Below, piece after piece: positions 53,339 through 62,698 of a stretch of DNA of 64,000 nt. The notes under the pieces were generated by a model. That model was given only the letters and a program-made list of their open reading frames with translations. It had not been told where the DNA came from and did not search any database. Source of the stretch: Syntrophales bacterium (GTDB taxonomy: Bacteria; Desulfobacterota; Syntrophia; Syntrophales; UBA2210); contig JALNXD010000011.1 of the NCBI GenBank assembly GCA_023230565.1, positions 1 through 64,000 of the forward strand, given 5' to 3'. The translations under genes were made by a program, and so were the position numbers. The first letter of the stretch is position 1. Each line of letters begins with the position of its first letter.

Positions 53339-54898
53339 ATGGACAAAGATCTTATACTTGCAATTGATAACGGAACCCAAAGTGTGAAAGCACTTCTTTT
53401 TGACCTATCCGGAACATTAATCGAGATGGAGGCAGTGGTATTCGAGCCTCCTTATTCATCACCCCAGCCGGGCTGGGCCGAGCAAGATCCCGAGGTATTC
53501 TGGAGATCTCTCTGCCAGGCCTGTTTCGGACTGTGGCAAAGGAAAAAGGAATTTAAAAATCGGATTTCAGGGGTGGCATTAACAACCCAGCGAGGCACTG
53601 TTATCTCGGTTGATCGAAGGGGCAGGCCACTTCGTCCATTCATTCACTGGCTCGATCAGCGTAAAACGGAAGGGCTCCGACCTATCGGAGGGCTTTGGGG
53701 CATTATATTTGCTCTCATCGGTATGGAAGAAACTATGGCATATTTCCAGGCGGAAGCGGAAGCGAATTGGCTTCGAACGTATGAACCTGATGTATGGCGT
53801 AATACATATAAATATTTATTGCTTTCCGGATATCTCACCTATCGCTTGACAGGCAGGTTTGCCGATTCCATCGGCTGTCAGGTTGGGTATCTTCCTTTCG
53901 ACTACAAAAATTTACGCTGGGCACGATCATGGGACTGGAAGTGGCGAGTCCTTCCAATAAAAGAATCAGTTCTTCCAGATCTGGTGACCCAGAGTCAAAT
54001 TATCGGAGAAATAACGAAAGAAGCTTCCGAGGCCACAGGCATCCCCGAAGGACTGCCCCTGGTTGCTGCCGCCGCAGATAAGGCTTGTGAAATTATCGGT
54101 TGCGGGAGCTTGGCGCCCACGACGGCATGTTTAAGCTATGGTACGACGGCAACCATAAATGTGATGAATAGAAAGTATATTGAAGCCATCCCCTATCTCC
54201 CGCCTTATCCTTCAGCCATACCCGGCTATCATACGATGGAAGTACAGATTTACAGAGGATTTTGGATGGTAAGCTGGTTCAAGAAAGAATTCGGCTATCC
54301 CGAGCAGGCTGAAGCGGCTCGAGAAAATACAGATGCAGAGGCACTTTTTGACAGACTGGTTGAAAATATACCACCGGGGTCCATGGGACTTATGCTTCAG
54401 CCTTACTGGTCACCAGGTTTGAAGATTCCGGGACCCGAAGCGAAGGGGGCCATTATCGGATTCGGCGATGTTCACACGCGTGCCCATTTGTACCGCTCAA
54501 TTCTTGAAGGACTTGGATATGCATTGAGAGAAGGAAAAGAAAGAATAGAAAAAAAAACAAAGACACCGATCGAAAATCTCAGAGTTTCAGGAGGCGGTTC
54601 AAGAAGCAGAATCGCCATGCAGGCCACAGCCGATATTTTCGGCCTCCCCACATCAAAGGCTCATATTTATGAAACCTCGGGGCTTGGAGCGGCAATCGAC
54701 GCCGCTGTGGGGCTTGGGTTTTATAAAAACTTCACTGAAGCAATTAATGCGATGACACGAGTCGGAGAAGTATATGAACCGAATATGAGAAACCATGATC
54801 TTTATAATCAGCTTTATCAACATGTATATAAAAAAATGTACCGGCAGCTCAAACCGTTCTACCGGAGAATCAGGGAAATTACCGGTTATCCCAAGTAA
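53339..54898 (+). CDS. FGGY-family carbohydrate kinase
   Basis: 519 residues of the ASKHA fold. LAIDNGTQSVKALLFD is the phosphate-1 motif, GVALTTQRGT and IHWLDQR follow, and VSGGGSRSRIAMQATADIFGLP with ETSGLGAAIDAA is the adenosine and FGGY region. It phosphorylates a sugar, polyol or glycerol-like substrate that the sequence does not define. It differs from GlpK (no matching glycerol-site block) and lies beside an AGPS-like flavoprotein, so a three-carbon or ketose substrate is possible. AGAGGAA lies 8 bases before ATG 53339. Confidence 0.87.
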   Translation: MDKDLILAIDNGTQSVKALLFDLSGTLIEMEAVVFEPPYSSPQPGWAEQDPEVFWRSLCQACFGLWQRKKEFKNRISGVALTTQRGTVISVDRRGRPLRPFIHWLDQRKTEGLRPIGGLWGIIFALIGMEETMAYFQAEAEANWLRTYEPDVWRNTYKYLLLSGYLTYRLTGRFADSIGCQVGYLPFDYKNLRWARSWDWKWRVLPIKESVLPDLVTQSQIIGEITKEASEATGIPEGLPLVAAAADKACEIIGCGSLAPTTACLSYGTTATINVMNRKYIEAIPYLPPYPSAIPGYHTMEVQIYRGFWMVSWFKKEFGYPEQAEAARENTDAEALFDRLVENIPPGSMGLMLQPYWSPGLKIPGPEAKGAIIGFGDVHTRAHLYRSILEGLGYALREGKERIEKKTKTPIENLRVSGGGSRSRIAMQATADIFGLPTSKAHIYETSGLGAAIDAAVGLGFYKNFTEAINAMTRVGEVYEPNMRNHDLYNQLYQHVYKKMYRQLKPFYRRIREITGYPK

Positions 54899-54991
54899 CG
54901 TCTCTGTGATGGATTAACTTCTCAAACGTTGACTTTAGCAGTTATTGAAGATAATCTGCAACTGCAATATTATAGAAGGATTGGCAATCAA

Positions 54992-56257
54992 GTGGACGCC
55001 GTAACATTCAAGTTCATACTTATTATTGTTCTTCTTTTTTTTTCCGCTTTTATATCCGGGTCGGAGTCTGCTTTTTTTTCACTTACTCATCTTCATATTC
55101 ATAAGATGAAAGAAGATCACATGCCGTTTGTCAGTTTCATTCAGAAGCTCCTCGCCCGTCCGCGACGGCTCCTTGCTACCATCATCATAGGGAACGAATC
55201 AGTAAATATTGCAATAGCCGCACTGGCAACGTCACTCTTCCTGTTCTTTTTAGGACCCTTAGGAAAATGGGTCGCAATTGTTATAACGACAGTGGTTCTA
55301 ATGATTTTATGCGAAGCGATTCCCAAGACTTTTGCCGTCACATATCCGAGAAGATTTGCATCCGCCGCAGTGCTTCCATTAACAGGGATTTCAAAAATTA
55401 TATTTCCGGCAGCATGGTTGTTAGAAAAGATTTCCGATGCATTTGTCCGGCTTGCAGGTGAAGGACACATTTTATCCAACCACACGGTAATGGAAGCAGA
55501 GTTTAAGACTCTTGTTGATGCCGGGCATAAGGAAGGCGCTTTGGAAGCATCAGAAAAAGACCTGATTCACAGCGTCTTCGAGCTGGCTGATACGAAAGTG
55601 GCGGATATAATGACTCCCAGAGTCGACATGTTCTGCATTTCCATCTCAACTGATCCGGATGAAATTAAACAGGAGGTTATTGAGCACCGATATTCCAGAA
55701 TTCCTTTTTACGGTTCCGATAAAGACGATATCATTGGAATTCTCAATTCCAGGGATCTTCTGGCAGAAATCAGGGAAGGAAAAGAAATCTCGATGCAAAA
55801 GCTTTTGAATAAACCTTATTTTGTGCCGGAAGAACAAAGGGCTCACAGTATGCTTGCCGATTTTAAATTGAGAAACATTCAAATGGCTATTGTTGTTGAC
55901 GAATACGGAGGCATATCAGGTCTCGTAACTCTTACAGACATCTTAAGCAGTCTCTTTGGAAATATATACAGAGAACTTGATCTGTCACGGGAGAAGAAAT
56001 TTACTCAAATCAGTGAGCAAATTTTTTCAGTATCAGGAATGCTGGAGATAGATGATTTTAACGACCGTCTGGGAGGAACCATTCCGACCGAAGATTTTGA
56101 TACAATCGGCGGATTTGTTCTGCACTTGTTCGGACAGCTTCCCGCCCCGGGAGATTCCGTTTATTTTGAAAATTTCATCTTTACGGCAGAAAAAATCAGC
56201 AAGACCCGTATATCGGCACTTAAAGTCGTCAAAAGGAAAAAGGGAAATCAAGAGTGA
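54992..56257 (+). CDS. CNNM/CBS-domain membrane protein (HlyC/CorC family), first of two
   Basis: 421 residues from GTG 54992, with an AAGGA element upstream. The CNNM membrane domain (about 1-185) shows SGSESAFFSLTHLHIHKMK, GNESVNIAIAALATSL and LCEAIPKTFAV. Two CBS domains follow (DIMTPRVDMFCIS and YGGISGLVTLTDIL), then a CorC_HlyC domain. The family is implicated in magnesium/cobalt or sodium-magnesium transport. It overlaps the next paralogue by GTGA, so the two may form a heteromer. A TTG at 54929 is a weaker start. Confidence 0.88.
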   Translation: MDAVTFKFILIIVLLFFSAFISGSESAFFSLTHLHIHKMKEDHMPFVSFIQKLLARPRRLLATIIIGNESVNIAIAALATSLFLFFLGPLGKWVAIVITTVVLMILCEAIPKTFAVTYPRRFASAAVLPLTGISKIIFPAAWLLEKISDAFVRLAGEGHILSNHTVMEAEFKTLVDAGHKEGALEASEKDLIHSVFELADTKVADIMTPRVDMFCISISTDPDEIKQEVIEHRYSRIPFYGSDKDDIIGILNSRDLLAEIREGKEISMQKLLNKPYFVPEEQRAHSMLADFKLRNIQMAIVVDEYGGISGLVTLTDILSSLFGNIYRELDLSREKKFTQISEQIFSVSGMLEIDDFNDRLGGTIPTEDFDTIGGFVLHLFGQLPAPGDSVYFENFIFTAEKISKTRISALKVVKRKKGNQE

Positions 56258-57567
56258 CAATGAATATCGAAGTGTTATTCCCCATAATTGTTTTCGTTGT
56301 TCTTGAAGGTCTTTTTTCCGGGGGCGAGCTTGCTCTGGTTGCATCGGACAGGCACAAAATAAGACACAAAGCGGAACAAGGATCACGATCGGCCAAAATT
56401 ACCCTGAAGCTTCTCGAGCATCCAGAATGGTTCCTCTCAACAACTTTGACAGGAACAAATCTTTGCCAAATCATCAATACTGCTCTTGCAACGGCAATGT
56501 TCATATCTCTTTTCGGGATAGAAAAAGGCGAACTGATTTCGATATTGGTTATGATTCCTTTCATCCTTATTCTGGGAGAATTGGTCCCAAAGGGGATAGC
56601 ACAACATTATGCCGATTTTATCGCCCCGAAAATAGCATGGTTTATATGGGCGGCTTCCGGTTTGTTTTATCCTTTTGTATGGGTACTGTCCAAAATATCG
56701 AGAAGTGCCGTATACGTATTTTCCAAGCGAATGGGGGTAATTTACACATCACATATCACAAAATCAGGTCTGGAATCGCTCTTGCAAAACGAAATGGTAA
56801 CCGGGGATATTACTAAATCGGAGAAGGAAATGATTCAAAGAATATTGGATTTCTCCGACTTTACGGCGGATAGAATCATGGTTCCGCTTTCAAATGTCAC
56901 TTTGATTCCCGTTACGGCAAATCTCGGGAAAGCGGCCGATATAATGAGAAAGAAAAAATACTCCAAAATACCAGTCTATGAAGATGATATCTTTAATATT
57001 ATCGGAATTGTCGATGTTTTTGATCTGATGAAGGATCTGGCTTTGAAAGGACCTGAAGCAGGATTGCTTGGCGACAATGATCACAATGGATCGTTGAGAA
57101 AAGAGATACTGTATGTCCCTGAAACTCAACACGCAAGCGATCTCTTCTTTAAATTGCAGCAGACCAGGGAACATATGGCTATTGTTGTTGATGAATACGG
57201 TGGAGCGATCGGGATAATAACATTGGAAGATATTCTCGAAGAGGTAGTCGGAGAAATAGGCGACGAATATCATACCGATCATTCATTCAGAAAAGTGGGA
57301 AAAGGACGATATCTCCTCAATCCCCACATAAAAATCGATCATGTAAGAACATTACTTCCAATTACAATTCCTCAGGGGGATTATGAAACACTGGCTGGAT
57401 TCCTTCTCTCCGCCATGGGTAGGATTCCCAAACCAAGAGAATCCTTTAAAAAAGAAGGGATTCTCTTTATAATCGAAGATGCTGATGCAAAATCAATCAA
57501 AGAAGTGCTGGTTGTAGTGCCGCCGGAATTGGACAATATCATTGAGGAAAGAATCGGTTATGTTTGA
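56254..57567 (+). CDS. CNNM/CBS-domain membrane protein (HlyC/CorC family), second of two
   Basis: 437 residues with the same layout as the preceding protein: CNNM membrane region (SGGELALVASDRHKIRHKAEQG, TGTNLCQIINTALAT and LGELVPKGIA), CBS pair (DRIMVPLSNVTLIP and YGGAIGIITLEDILEEVVGEI) and a terminal CorC_HlyC domain. The GTG start at 56254 overlaps the upstream stop and has AGGGAA 7 bases before it. The two paralogues are clearly diverged, suggesting an old duplication and possibly a heterodimeric transporter. Its stop overlaps the glmU start by 8 bp. Confidence 0.88.
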   Translation: MTMNIEVLFPIIVFVVLEGLFSGGELALVASDRHKIRHKAEQGSRSAKITLKLLEHPEWFLSTTLTGTNLCQIINTALATAMFISLFGIEKGELISILVMIPFILILGELVPKGIAQHYADFIAPKIAWFIWAASGLFYPFVWVLSKISRSAVYVFSKRMGVIYTSHITKSGLESLLQNEMVTGDITKSEKEMIQRILDFSDFTADRIMVPLSNVTLIPVTANLGKAADIMRKKKYSKIPVYEDDIFNIIGIVDVFDLMKDLALKGPEAGLLGDNDHNGSLRKEILYVPETQHASDLFFKLQQTREHMAIVVDEYGGAIGIITLEDILEEVVGEIGDEYHTDHSFRKVGKGRYLLNPHIKIDHVRTLLPITIPQGDYETLAGFLLSAMGRIPKPRESFKKEGILFIIEDADAKSIKEVLVVVPPELDNIIEERIGYV

Positions 57568-58324
57568 CAGCAAGAAAAACCTCAAAAGACTTGCAGCTAT
57601 CATTCTGGCTGCAGGAAAAGGGAAAAGAATGCAATCGGATCTGGCAAAAGTGCTTCACCCGCTGTGTGGCAAGCCCATGCTTCTTTATCCCATACGCGCC
57701 GCGCGAGCTTTAGGATGCGATAAAATAGTGGTTGTGATAGGTCATCAAGCCGAAAGAATCAAGGAGGTGCTGAAAGATTCTTCATTAATCTACATCCATC
57801 AGGAAGAACAGCTCGGTACCGGGCACGCAGTTATGCAAACAGAAGCCGAGCTTAAGAATTTTGGAGGAACTGTGCTGATTCTTTGCGGAGATGTCCCGCT
57901 CCTTCAATCCTCCACTCTGCAGGAATTAACCGCCTTTCATTACAACAGCCGTTCGGATGTAACCGTCCTTACTACAATCGTTCCAAATCCTGACGGGTAC
58001 GGGAGAATCCTTAAAGACACCGCTGGAAGAGTAAAAAAAATAGTGGAGGACCGGGATGCTTCGGAACAGGAGAAAGAAATTGCCGAAATTAACACCGGAA
58101 TCTACTGCGTTCAAAGCGATTTTCTCTTCGAAGCTCTGGCCGCTGTGAAAGCGGACAACTCTCAAAAGGAATATTATCTTACTGACATAGTTGAAATATC
58201 AGATCGCTGCGGCCGTATAACCCGCTCCTTTTTGTTGCCGGACCCGAAGGAAGCCATGGGCATCAATACACCGGCACAACTTAACGATGCGAATACTCTC
58301 CTGAAATCTCGCGGCTGCAAGTGA
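57560..58324 (+). CDS. glmU: UDP-N-acetylglucosamine pyrophosphorylase, GlmU N-terminal domain only
   Basis: 254 residues from ATG 57560. IILAAGKGKRMQSDLAKVLHPLCGKPML, EEQLGTGHAVMQ, CGDVPLL, NPDGYGRIL and EINTGIYC match the uridylyltransferase half of GlmU, which makes UDP-GlcNAc from GlcNAc-1-P. The left-handed beta-helix acetyltransferase half (about 200 more residues) is absent: the frame stops cleanly and no remnant follows. The acetylation of glucosamine-1-P must be encoded elsewhere, or this enzyme makes another sugar nucleotide. It overlaps the upstream CNNM gene by 8 bp. Confidence 0.8.
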   Translation: MFDSKKNLKRLAAIILAAGKGKRMQSDLAKVLHPLCGKPMLLYPIRAARALGCDKIVVVIGHQAERIKEVLKDSSLIYIHQEEQLGTGHAVMQTEAELKNFGGTVLILCGDVPLLQSSTLQELTAFHYNSRSDVTVLTTIVPNPDGYGRILKDTAGRVKKIVEDRDASEQEKEIAEINTGIYCVQSDFLFEALAAVKADNSQKEYYLTDIVEISDRCGRITRSFLLPDPKEAMGINTPAQLNDANTLLKSRGCK

Positions 58325-58371
58325 TGCAGCAATAATCGAGAAGAAAAAACTGTTTACGGAATATTATTAAA

Positions 58372-58400
58372 TTGACTTACTTTAATAAAGCTGTTATTCA
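58372..58400 (+). promoter_or_regulatory. Promoter of ppsA
   Basis: TTGACT (58372-58377), then 17 bp, then TATTCA (58395-58400). It lies 33 bp before the ppsA start. The -35 is near perfect, the -10 moderate. Confidence 0.5.
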
Positions 58401-58433
58401 GAGGGGTCTTATTAAGTAGATCAGGAGGATTTT

Positions 58434-60836
58434 ATGGAAAGCGATAAGTTGATCCTGTGGTTTGATGAGCTGGAACTTGACGATATCCCCCAGGTCGGTG
58501 GAAAGAATGCCTCTCTCGGTGAAATGAGACGCGAACTTATCCCCAAGGGGGTCAATATACCCGACGGTTTTGCGGTCACAGCCCATGCATACCGATACCT
58601 TCTTGAATCAGCGGGTATAAAATCACAAATAGAGCGCATCCTTTCGGACCTGGATACCCATGATATAAACACTCTTGCACACAAAGGGGAAAAGATTCGA
58701 TCGCTTATTTATAATGCCTCTTTTCCGGAAGATCTTGCAGAGTCAATAGCCCAGGCGTACGAAAAGCTTTGTGAAGAATACGGGGACAACACAGATGTTG
58801 CCGTCAGAAGTTCTGCTACTGCAGAAGATTTGCCGGACGCCAGTTTTGCCGGACAGCAGGAAACATTTCTCAATGTCAGAGGGGTCGATATGCTTATTGA
58901 CGCCTGCAAGAAATGTTTTGCATCTCTGTTTACCAACCGGGCCATTTCATATCGTGTCGATAAGAACTTCGATCATATGTCGGTCGCTCTGTCAATCGGA
59001 GTTCAAAAAATGGTCCGTTCCGATCTCGCTGCTTCGGGCGTCATTTTTTCAATTGATACCGAATCGGGCTTTAAAGATGCCATTCTCATTACAGGGTCTT
59101 ACGGACTTGGCGAAACGGTAGTTCAGGGAATAGTCAACCCAGATGAATTTTATGTGTTCAAACCGATGTTACATGAAAAATACAGGCCGATTCTTCAGAA
59201 GAAACTCGGCACAAAGGAAATACAAATGATCTATGGAACGGGGGGGAGTGAATCGACTGTTACTATTCCCGTTCCGCCTGAAGACAGGCAGGCATTTTGT
59301 ATATCAGAAGATGAAATCCTCAAGCTTGCCAAGTGGACTGTTATTATCGAAGATCATTATTCGCAGAAAGCAGGCTATTTCAAGCCTATGGATATTGAAT
59401 GGGGAAAAGATGGGAATACGGGAGAACTTTTCATCCTTCAGGCAAGGCCTGAAACAGTTCAATCCCAGAAAAATAGAAATATACTTGAAACCTATGAACT
59501 TTTGGAAACAAAATCACCGCTCGTTACGGGAACAGCGGTAGGATCGAAAATAGGCGCAGGCCCTGTAAATATAATAAATAATGTGAGTGAGATCAAAAAT
59601 TTCAAATCAGGCCAAGTACTTGTGACCGATATGACCGATCCCGACTGGGAACCGATCATGAAAATCGCTGCCGCAATTATTACCAATAAAGGAGGAAGAA
59701 CTTGCCACGCAGCAATTGTAAGCCGTGAACTGGGCGTTCCCTGCATTGTTGGAACAGCAAATGGAACTGAAAGGCTTGCCGGTATCAGTGAAGTAACCGC
59801 TTCTTGCGCTGAAGGAGAAGAAGGCCGTGTTTACGAAGGTATTCTGAAGTATAACGTAGACAAGATCAGCCTTGAAGATTTAAGAAGACCAAAGACACAG
59901 ATAATGATGAATGTCGGAAACCCCGATATGGCATTTAATTACGCCTCTATCCCGAATGACGGAGTTGGACTGGCCCGCCTCGAATTCATTATAAGCAACA
60001 TCCAGATACATCCAATGGCACTCATAGACTTCGACACGATAGAAAATGAATCTGTCAGAAAAGAAATCGAAGAACTTACCAGGGGCTATAAAACAAAAGG
60101 AGATTTTTTTGTCGATAAACTCGCGCAGGGCGTAGCCAAAATAGGGGCCGCCTTTTACCCGAATGATGTGATCGTAAGGATGAGTGATTTCAAGAGTAAC
60201 GAATATGCCAATCTGCTCGGCGGCTCTTTTTTTGAAGCCGATGAAGAAAATCCAATGATAGGATTTCGCGGGGCTTCCCGCTATTATGACGAGCGGTACC
60301 GGGATGGCTTCGCTCTGGAATGTCAGGCTATGAAAAAGGTAAGAGATGAAATGGGATTGTCAAATATAAAACTGATGATCCCCTTTTGCCGTACTGTGGA
60401 GGAAGGAAAACGGGTCGTGGAAGTAATGAACAGAAACGGCCTGATACAGGGTGAAAACGGCCTCGAATTTTATATGATGGTCGAAGTTCCAAGCAATGTT
60501 ATTCTCATTGAAGAGTTCGGGAAAATTTTCGATGGATTTTCTATCGGATCAAATGATTTGACGCAGCTGACTTTAGGACTTGACAGGGATTCCTTTCTTG
60601 TATCGCATATTTTCGATGAAAGAAATGCAGCGGTTATGGATCTTATCAAGATCGCAATCACCAAAGCTCGAGCTATGGGGAAAAAAATAGGGATCTGCGG
60701 GCAGGCACCGAGCGATTATCCTGAATTTGCAAGGTTTCTTGTAGATTGCGGCATTAACAGCATTTCCTTAAATGCCGACACTGTTATAAAAACCACTCTG
60801 GATATACTTGAAACGGAAAAAAATCTCGGAAGGTAG
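58434..60836 (+). CDS. ppsA: Phosphoenolpyruvate synthase
   Basis: Makes phosphoenolpyruvate from pyruvate and ATP for gluconeogenesis. 800 residues: N-terminal ATP-binding domain (VGGKNASLGEM, AVRSSATAEDLPDASFAGQQET); the swivelling phosphohistidine domain with GGRTCHAAIVSRELG (H425); and the C-terminal PEP/pyruvate barrel with GFRGASRYY, SIGSNDLTQLTLGLDRDS and catalytic C755 in GICGQAPSD. AGGAGG precedes the ATG. It would feed sugar phosphates into the glucan locus in a non-sugar-growing organism. Confidence 0.96.
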   Translation: MESDKLILWFDELELDDIPQVGGKNASLGEMRRELIPKGVNIPDGFAVTAHAYRYLLESAGIKSQIERILSDLDTHDINTLAHKGEKIRSLIYNASFPEDLAESIAQAYEKLCEEYGDNTDVAVRSSATAEDLPDASFAGQQETFLNVRGVDMLIDACKKCFASLFTNRAISYRVDKNFDHMSVALSIGVQKMVRSDLAASGVIFSIDTESGFKDAILITGSYGLGETVVQGIVNPDEFYVFKPMLHEKYRPILQKKLGTKEIQMIYGTGGSESTVTIPVPPEDRQAFCISEDEILKLAKWTVIIEDHYSQKAGYFKPMDIEWGKDGNTGELFILQARPETVQSQKNRNILETYELLETKSPLVTGTAVGSKIGAGPVNIINNVSEIKNFKSGQVLVTDMTDPDWEPIMKIAAAIITNKGGRTCHAAIVSRELGVPCIVGTANGTERLAGISEVTASCAEGEEGRVYEGILKYNVDKISLEDLRRPKTQIMMNVGNPDMAFNYASIPNDGVGLARLEFIISNIQIHPMALIDFDTIENESVRKEIEELTRGYKTKGDFFVDKLAQGVAKIGAAFYPNDVIVRMSDFKSNEYANLLGGSFFEADEENPMIGFRGASRYYDERYRDGFALECQAMKKVRDEMGLSNIKLMIPFCRTVEEGKRVVEVMNRNGLIQGENGLEFYMMVEVPSNVILIEEFGKIFDGFSIGSNDLTQLTLGLDRDSFLVSHIFDERNAAVMDLIKIAITKARAMGKKIGICGQAPSDYPEFARFLVDCGINSISLNADTVIKTTLDILETEKNLGR

Positions 60837-60861
60837 AAAGAAGAATCAGTAAATATTGTGT

Positions 60862-60890
60862 AAAAAGGGCCCTTGAGGCCCTTTTTATTT
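60862..60890. terminator. Bidirectional terminator between ppsA and the next minus-strand gene
   Basis: AAAAAGGGCC (60862-60871) pairs with GGCCCTTTTT (60877-60886), with a 5-base loop. T tracts on both strands make it a typical two-way terminator. The stop codon of the converging gene lies within its right arm. Confidence 0.85.
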
Positions 60891-62597
60891 CTCAATCATT
60901 ATAAGCTTAGAATACCGTGAATCAAGGTCGGTGGAAGAAACGCTTTCGTACTCTTCAGTAAACTCCTGCCAGATATGCAAAAGCGCTTTTTCGAGCGTAC
61001 TTTTGTCGATCGGATGAATACCGGTTGTATGTTCCATGAAACAATTTACGAAAGATTCCCATCCGCCTGCCGTTCGGCGGAGAGGGTTCTGGCCGCTTCC
61101 TCTTAAAGAATCAAAAAACTTTTTCGCTTCATCGATGGAAAACGGCAAGTAACCTGGAGTGATTCCAATATATTTTCGAGCCCAAAATGTAACAAGAAGA
61201 GGCTGAAACGTAAAATCCCCTGTCTCCGACATGTGGCGGTCCAGAGGAATCACTCGATCAAGCCTTCCGAAAAGATCATCAAGCAACTTCAGCTCCCCCA
61301 GCCTTCCGCGGGTCTCCTCCAAGTCAGAAATTCTTTCGAAATCTCGATACGGCTCTTTGGCTTCAATTCCTGCGTATAAAAGCGGCCTTCGCTTCCTTAA
61401 TCCTTCAACCGTTTTTCCCCAGGGATCTCCCCAAAATGATATCATAAGTCCCAATGTGATAAACCAGCTTTTCCGGACTACACGATCAGCCTCCCATTTT
61501 AGCTGCATGGCAAGATTTATTCCCGCACGGAAAATCGACAGCAGCGAATTTGACTTCATCAGCTTTTCGGCCGCAGCCGGATCGCCTCCGGTTCTTTCTT
61601 CGAGAGCGATATTTATATAACCTGCTGTTTTACGGCATGTATTCGCAAGGCTCTCAACCTCAAAACTCGTATGACCGTCTGCTATATAAATCTGATTACA
61701 AAGTCCGGCAAATTCGAGACGCAGCCGGTCCAAAAACAGTGGATCCGTCTGGCGGCCAAGGACCTCACCCAGCAGATTTTTTTCTCCGGCATGAAAAAGG
61801 GGCATAAAAGGAGACTTGCCTTCTTTTTCTTTTGAAACATTTATCTCAAATGTGGACTGGCTGCTGACATACTTCAATAATGATGGATCAAGCGGATCAT
61901 ACGCTCCCACCGCCTCATCGAAAGAAAGAAATCCTTCTTCCGCTATTCTGGCATTTCTCAAACGGTACATTTCTTCCTCGGTTTCAGCGGGGATAATGCC
62001 TCCCAGACTGAGAAGAAACCAAAAATACCGTTCGGAATCAGTATCGAGCATCTCCTGAAGAATATCTTTTACTATAGACAAATACTCTTCATCTTTTACT
62101 TGTATATAGTATGTACCATCCAGGCTGAAATAATCTTCCGGAATCTCCTGTTCTTCATATTGATCTGGATCGATGGATATTACTTCAAGAATACGGTAAA
62201 AAAAACTATATGCTAGGTATTGGCCTTCAGTAAAGAGCCATTGTGCGAGTCTTCTCGAATCGGCCTTGAAAAATCTCTTTAACCATTCCCGGGTTCGGTC
62301 TATTTGAAAGCGGTCTTTCTCCCACAGTTCAAGATCAAGAACATACTGCCACTGCGCATCGGTTGCCATCGCAAGAAGGGAATGACTGTCATCTTCTCCC
62401 ACTTTTTTTATCAGCCACAAAAAATCCTGATTCGAAAGCCTTCGGATCAGTTCTTGAGGATATTGCCCTTCGAGCAGACGCTTTATAATCTGGCTGCCCG
62501 AAAGCCTGTTGATCTCCAGAGAAAAAAAAGATATTTTTTCCTCTACCGATTCAACAAGTCTCTTTTCCGGCTGATTTTGCTGTCTGTCTTGTAGCAC
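60885..62597 (-). CDS. Large uncharacterised soluble protein (possibly DUF6178 type)
   Basis: 570 residues, acidic and rich in Leu, Glu and Trp, probably all-helical, with no signal peptide or membrane span. It opens with LSGSQIIKRLLEGQYPQELIRRLSNQDFLWLIKKVG and later has short repeats with Leu-Asp patterns. No catalytic motif is visible. From memory it resembles a deltaproteobacterial family of unknown function (DUF6178), which I cannot verify here. The start is GTG 62597 with AGGA 8 bases upstream. It lies on the same strand as and downstream of groEL, separated by a hairpin. Confidence 0.55.
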   Translation of the reverse strand: MLQDRQQNQPEKRLVESVEEKISFFSLEINRLSGSQIIKRLLEGQYPQELIRRLSNQDFLWLIKKVGEDDSHSLLAMATDAQWQYVLDLELWEKDRFQIDRTREWLKRFFKADSRRLAQWLFTEGQYLAYSFFYRILEVISIDPDQYEEQEIPEDYFSLDGTYYIQVKDEEYLSIVKDILQEMLDTDSERYFWFLLSLGGIIPAETEEEMYRLRNARIAEEGFLSFDEAVGAYDPLDPSLLKYVSSQSTFEINVSKEKEGKSPFMPLFHAGEKNLLGEVLGRQTDPLFLDRLRLEFAGLCNQIYIADGHTSFEVESLANTCRKTAGYINIALEERTGGDPAAAEKLMKSNSLLSIFRAGINLAMQLKWEADRVVRKSWFITLGLMISFWGDPWGKTVEGLRKRRPLLYAGIEAKEPYRDFERISDLEETRGRLGELKLLDDLFGRLDRVIPLDRHMSETGDFTFQPLLVTFWARKYIGITPGYLPFSIDEAKKFFDSLRGSGQNPLRRTAGGWESFVNCFMEHTTGIHPIDKSTLEKALLHIWQEFTEEYESVSSTDLDSRYSKLIMIEK

Positions 62598-62642
62598 TTG
62601 GTTTTCCTGTCAGAACAACTCATTTATCTTGTTCCCACAAAT

Positions 62643-62669
62643 TCCCGAATGGAAAATTTCCATTCGGGA
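62643..62669 (-). terminator. Hairpin after groEL
   Basis: TCCCGAATGGAAA (62643-62655) and TTTCCATTCGGGA (62657-62669) form a near-perfect palindrome, likely a 9-bp GC-rich stem with an AT loop. On the minus strand, AATTTG follows, only a weak T run. It probably ends or attenuates groEL transcription before the downstream gene. Confidence 0.6.
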
Positions 62670-62698
62670 GTGGTTCATATACATTTCTGAATAGAATA

